The position numbers were made by a program, and so were the translations under genes. A stretch of 64,000 nt of DNA from DASPNH01 sp035626675 (GTDB taxonomy: Bacteria; Desulfobacterota; Binatia; UBA1149; CAITLU01), in contig DASPNH010000127.1 in NCBI GenBank assembly GCA_035626675.1, forward strand, positions 25,276 through 89,275, in the 5' to 3' direction. Positions 61,856 to 64,000 of the stretch are shown in pieces (position 1 is the first letter of the stretch; every line of letters begins with the position of its first letter). The notes below the pieces were generated by a model, which saw nothing but the letters and a program-made list of their open reading frames with translations, ran no database searches and was not told the origin of the DNA.

Positions 61856-62606
61856 ACCCCGCGTCGCTGGCGGCAGGCTGGCGCGCGAAGACGTAGGCGA
61901 CGCCGATCGACATCACGTAGAGGATCAGCAGCGGAATGGCCATCATCATCTGCGAGGCGGCGTCGGGCGGCGTCAGGACCGCGGCCACGATGAAGATGGC
62001 GAGCACGGCGTAGCGCGAGTAATCGATCAGCGTTCGATGCGTGACCACACCGGCGCGCGCCAGGAAATAGGTCAGCACCGGCATCTCGAAGGTCACTCCG
62101 AAGGCCAGCATCATTCGTGACGAGAACGCCAGGTACTCGCTGATGCGCAGCACCGGCACCGCGCCGATGTTCTCGTACTCCTGCAGGAAGAATGGGAAAC
62201 CGACCGGGAAGACGACGCGGTAGCAGAAGGCGGCGCCCGCCAGAAAGAAGAAGGTCCCTGCGACGGCGAACCAGCGCGCGAAGCCCGCTTCGGTGTCCTT
62301 CAATCCCGGTACGATGAACTTCCACAGCTGGTACAGCACCACCGGCAGCGCCAGGAAGAGCGCAGCCACCGCGCACACGGCGATGCGCGTGAAGAAGGCC
62401 TCGGCCACCCCGGTCCCTACGATCTGCACCTCGTAGCCGGAGGCCTCTGCACTCTGGCGAAGCGGCGCCTCCAGGAACTCGAAGAGGCGGCGCGAATACG
62501 GGTAGCAGACCGAGAATGCCGCGACGATGGCCAGCAGCGCGATCGCGATGCGGCGGCGAAGCTCGGCAAGATGGCCGGTCAGTGGCAGCTCGACGTCGTC
62601 GGCCAT
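61839..62606 (-). CDS. tatC: TatC, Sec-independent translocase core
   Basis: TatC recognises twin-arginine signals. The 255-residue protein has six membrane helices and the family marks: LTGHLAELRRRIAIALLAIV at the start, LYQLWKFIVPGLKDTE near residue 90, FGVTFEMPVLTYFLARAGVV near 168 and VLTPPDAASQMMMAIPLLIL near 210. Its last codons lie in an inverted repeat. tatB ends 11 bases upstream. No TatA gene is visible, so TatA must lie elsewhere, or the TatB-like protein may serve both roles. Confidence 0.96.
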   Translation of the reverse strand: MADDVELPLTGHLAELRRRIAIALLAIVAAFSVCYPYSRRLFEFLEAPLRQSAEASGYEVQIVGTGVAEAFFTRIAVCAVAALFLALPVVLYQLWKFIVPGLKDTEAGFARWFAVAGTFFFLAGAAFCYRVVFPVGFPFFLQEYENIGAVPVLRISEYLAFSSRMMLAFGVTFEMPVLTYFLARAGVVTHRTLIDYSRYAVLAIFIVAAVLTPPDAASQMMMAIPLLILYVMSIGVAYVFARQPAASDAGSGTES

Positions 62607-62617
62607 CGTTTCGGTTG

Positions 62618-63076
62618 TCAGGAAGCTTTGGCCGATGAAGTCGAGCCCGAAGCAGGCGATGCCGGCGCAGCGCTCTCCGATCCATCGTCGGCACCGATGC
62701 CGGCAGCATCGGGGCCGTGACTGCCGGCGCTGCCGGCCGCGTCGCGGTGGCCGCCGGCGGGGTTGGCGTCAGGCCGAAGGCCGCCGGCCGGGGCGGCCGC
62801 GGAGCCTTGCGCGCCGGCAGCGGCCGGCTTGTCCTCGACCCGCTGCGTTCGCGAGACGCGCTTGTCGGGCTGTCCGGCCTTGGCGCTCTGGCGCGTCTCC
62901 TCCTCCAGCATGATGCGGGCGTTCTCGAGCTCCTCGCTGATGTCGGAGGTGGCCCGGCGAAACTCGCCCATCGCCTTGCCCAGCGCACGTGCCAGCTCGG
63001 GCAGCCGAGTCGGACCCAGCACCAGCAGTGCGATGACCAGGATGACGATGAGCTCGCTGGGACCGATGCCGAACAT
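62618..63076 (-). CDS. tatB: TatB-like Sec-independent translocase protein
   Basis: The 152-residue protein starts MFGIGPSELIVILVIALLVL, with the Glu in the short N-terminal helix that marks TatA/TatB proteins, then the amphipathic helix PTRLPELARALGKAMGEFRR. The remaining 90 residues are a low-complexity Ala/Gly/Pro tail. The length and the directly following tatC favour TatB. The ATG at 63076 is certain from the family start. Confidence 0.9.
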   Translation of the reverse strand: MFGIGPSELIVILVIALLVLGPTRLPELARALGKAMGEFRRATSDISEELENARIMLEEETRQSAKAGQPDKRVSRTQRVEDKPAAAGAQGSAAAPAGGLRPDANPAGGHRDAAGSAGSHGPDAAGIGADDGSESAAPASPASGSTSSAKAS

Positions 63077-63198
63077 GTCGCGGCGCACGCTAGGAGCACG
63101 CTGCCAGAGTGTCAACCCTGCTGGCGCTCCGTCGACGACGACAGCAATCCACGAGGAACGCACTGGCAAGCGCGGCGATGTCCGCCTAAGAATCGCAT

Positions 63199-64000
63199 GT
63201 GCGAGACACCGTCCTTCTGGTCGACGAGCGGCTGCGGCAGCACCGCACCGGCAGCCACCACCCCGAAAGCCCCGAGCGTCTGCAGGCTCTCGAGCAGCTC
63301 TTCGACGGTGAGCGCTTTGCCGGCCTGCGCCGCATCACCGCGCGCCTGGCCGAGGAAGAAGAGCTCTCCCGCGTCCACGAGCACGATCATCTTGCCGCCG
63401 TCGCGGCCAGCGCCTTGCGGCCTCACACCCAGTTCGACGCCGACACTCCCGCCTCGCCGGGCTCCTTCGAAGCGGCGCGCCTGGCCGCCGGCGGCGCCAT
63501 CGCGATGGCCGATGCGATTCTTGCCGGCGAAGCCGACAACGGTTTCGCGGCGCTGCGACCGCCCGGCCATCACGCCGAGGCGTGGCGGCCGATGGGCTTC
63601 TGCCTGTTCAACAACGTGGCGGTGGTCGCGCGTCATCTGCGACAGGCGCGCGGGCTCGAGCGCGTGCTCATCGTCGACTGGGACGTCCATCACGGCAACG
63701 GCACGCAGAACAGCTTCTACGACGACGACTCGGTGATGTACGTTTCTACGCACCAGTATCCTTTCTATCCCGGCACGGGAGCGGTCGCCGAGATCGGCGC
63801 GGGCAACGCCGCCGGATACAACCTCAACGTTCCGATGCCGGTCGGCGCCGGCGACCAGCATTTCTACGCGGCGTTTCGTGAGCTCATCGTGCCGGTGGCT
63901 CGCCAGTTCCGTCCGCAATTCGTGCTGGTGTCGGCCGGCTTCGACGCGCACCGCAACGATCCGCTGGCCTCGCTGACGCTGAGCACCGATGCCTACGGCG
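63199..64000 (+). CDS. Histone deacetylase-family amidohydrolase, cut by window edge
   Basis: The frame is open to the right edge, showing the first 267 residues. It matches the class II HDAC/acetylpolyamine amidohydrolase fold: HHPESPERLQALEQL, ALRPPGHHAEAWRPMGFC with the catalytic His pair, VLIVDWDVHHGNGTQNSFYD and VSAGFDAHRNDPLAS, both with zinc-binding Asp/His. In bacteria these enzymes deacetylate polyamines, acetoin-related or small acetylated compounds. A GTG at 63199 is the only start: an in-frame stop lies 12 bases before it. It is divergent from tatB. Confidence 0.92.
   Translation, partial: MRDTVLLVDERLRQHRTGSHHPESPERLQALEQLFDGERFAGLRRITARLAEEEELSRVHEHDHLAAVAASALRPHTQFDADTPASPGSFEAARLAAGGAIAMADAILAGEADNGFAALRPPGHHAEAWRPMGFCLFNNVAVVARHLRQARGLERVLIVDWDVHHGNGTQNSFYDDDSVMYVSTHQYPFYPGTGAVAEIGAGNAAGYNLNVPMPVGAGDQHFYAAFRELIVPVARQFRPQFVLVSAGFDAHRNDPLASLTLSTDAYG

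Overview
All calls below come from reading the sequence itself; no database search was run, so family names rest on recalled family motifs. The window is GC-rich chromosomal DNA, densely coded on both strands. It comes from a Gram-negative bacterium with a Tat system, lipoproteins and an AsmA-like envelope protein. Several secreted proteins combine myxobacterial-type cysteine repeats, Thr-rich linkers and paired dockerin-like EF hands. Together with argBDF, argGH and xerC-hslVU this suggests a deltaproteobacteria-related soil lineage such as Candidatus Binatota (Desulfobacterota_B) or Myxococcota. That placement is an inference.

Region 1 (1-12987, minus strand) is one long operon for a [NiFe]-hydrogenase whose subunits resemble the high-affinity, actinobacterial-type group 1h (Hhy) enzyme. 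In transcription order it holds hypF, hypC, hypD, a SIS-domain isomerase, hypE, small subunit, large subunit, a NifU-like/DUF5947 fusion, a second conserved accessory protein, the C-terminal protease, hypA, hypB and a PAS sensor protein cut by the window edge. Almost every junction is a 1-14 base overlap, so the genes are probably co-transcribed and translationally coupled. The set is enough to build and load the NiFe(CN)2CO centre and cleave the large subunit. The small subunit has no Tat signal, so the enzyme should stay inside.

Region 2 (13-26 kb) is mixed: a VOC protein, a secreted protein with a new-looking cysteine repeat, an MEDS-domain protein next to a hybrid histidine kinase, a large RND/MMPL transporter, an NTF2-like secreted protein, a dockerin-like/PPC secreted protein and a receiver-GAF-kinase protein.

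Region 3 (25.5-34.1 kb) carries a FabD-like acyltransferase, a small lipoprotein, argH and argG, then a DUF4112 membrane protein, an acyl-CoA dehydrogenase, an EamA transporter and an unrecognised helical protein. Between 34.1 and 34.6 kb there is a non-coding stretch with three perfect hairpins followed by a strong intrinsic terminator, a candidate small RNA.

Region 4 (34.6-46.3 kb) is rich in exported or unknown proteins: an EEP-family phosphatase coupled to a phospholipase D, a three-gene cassette of unrecognised proteins, a DUF3604 protein followed by a PpiC isomerase, a small secreted protein, and a metalloprotease that appears split by a one-base frameshift from its Cys-rich, dockerin-like C-terminal half.

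Region 5 (46.4-64 kb) has argB-argD-argF, an NTF2-like protein, a GT-C-like membrane protein divergent from an alkaline-phosphatase-family protein, xerC-hslV-hslU, a hydrolase/zinc-ribbon/lipoprotein set, an enoyl-CoA hydratase, an AsmA-like protein with two small partners, tatB-tatC and a histone-deacetylase-family amidohydrolase cut by the right edge. Palindromic repeats (core AAGGGGACWGTCCCCTT) and other long inverted repeats sit at several gene ends here. No tRNA, rRNA, CRISPR array, transposase or prophage was seen.
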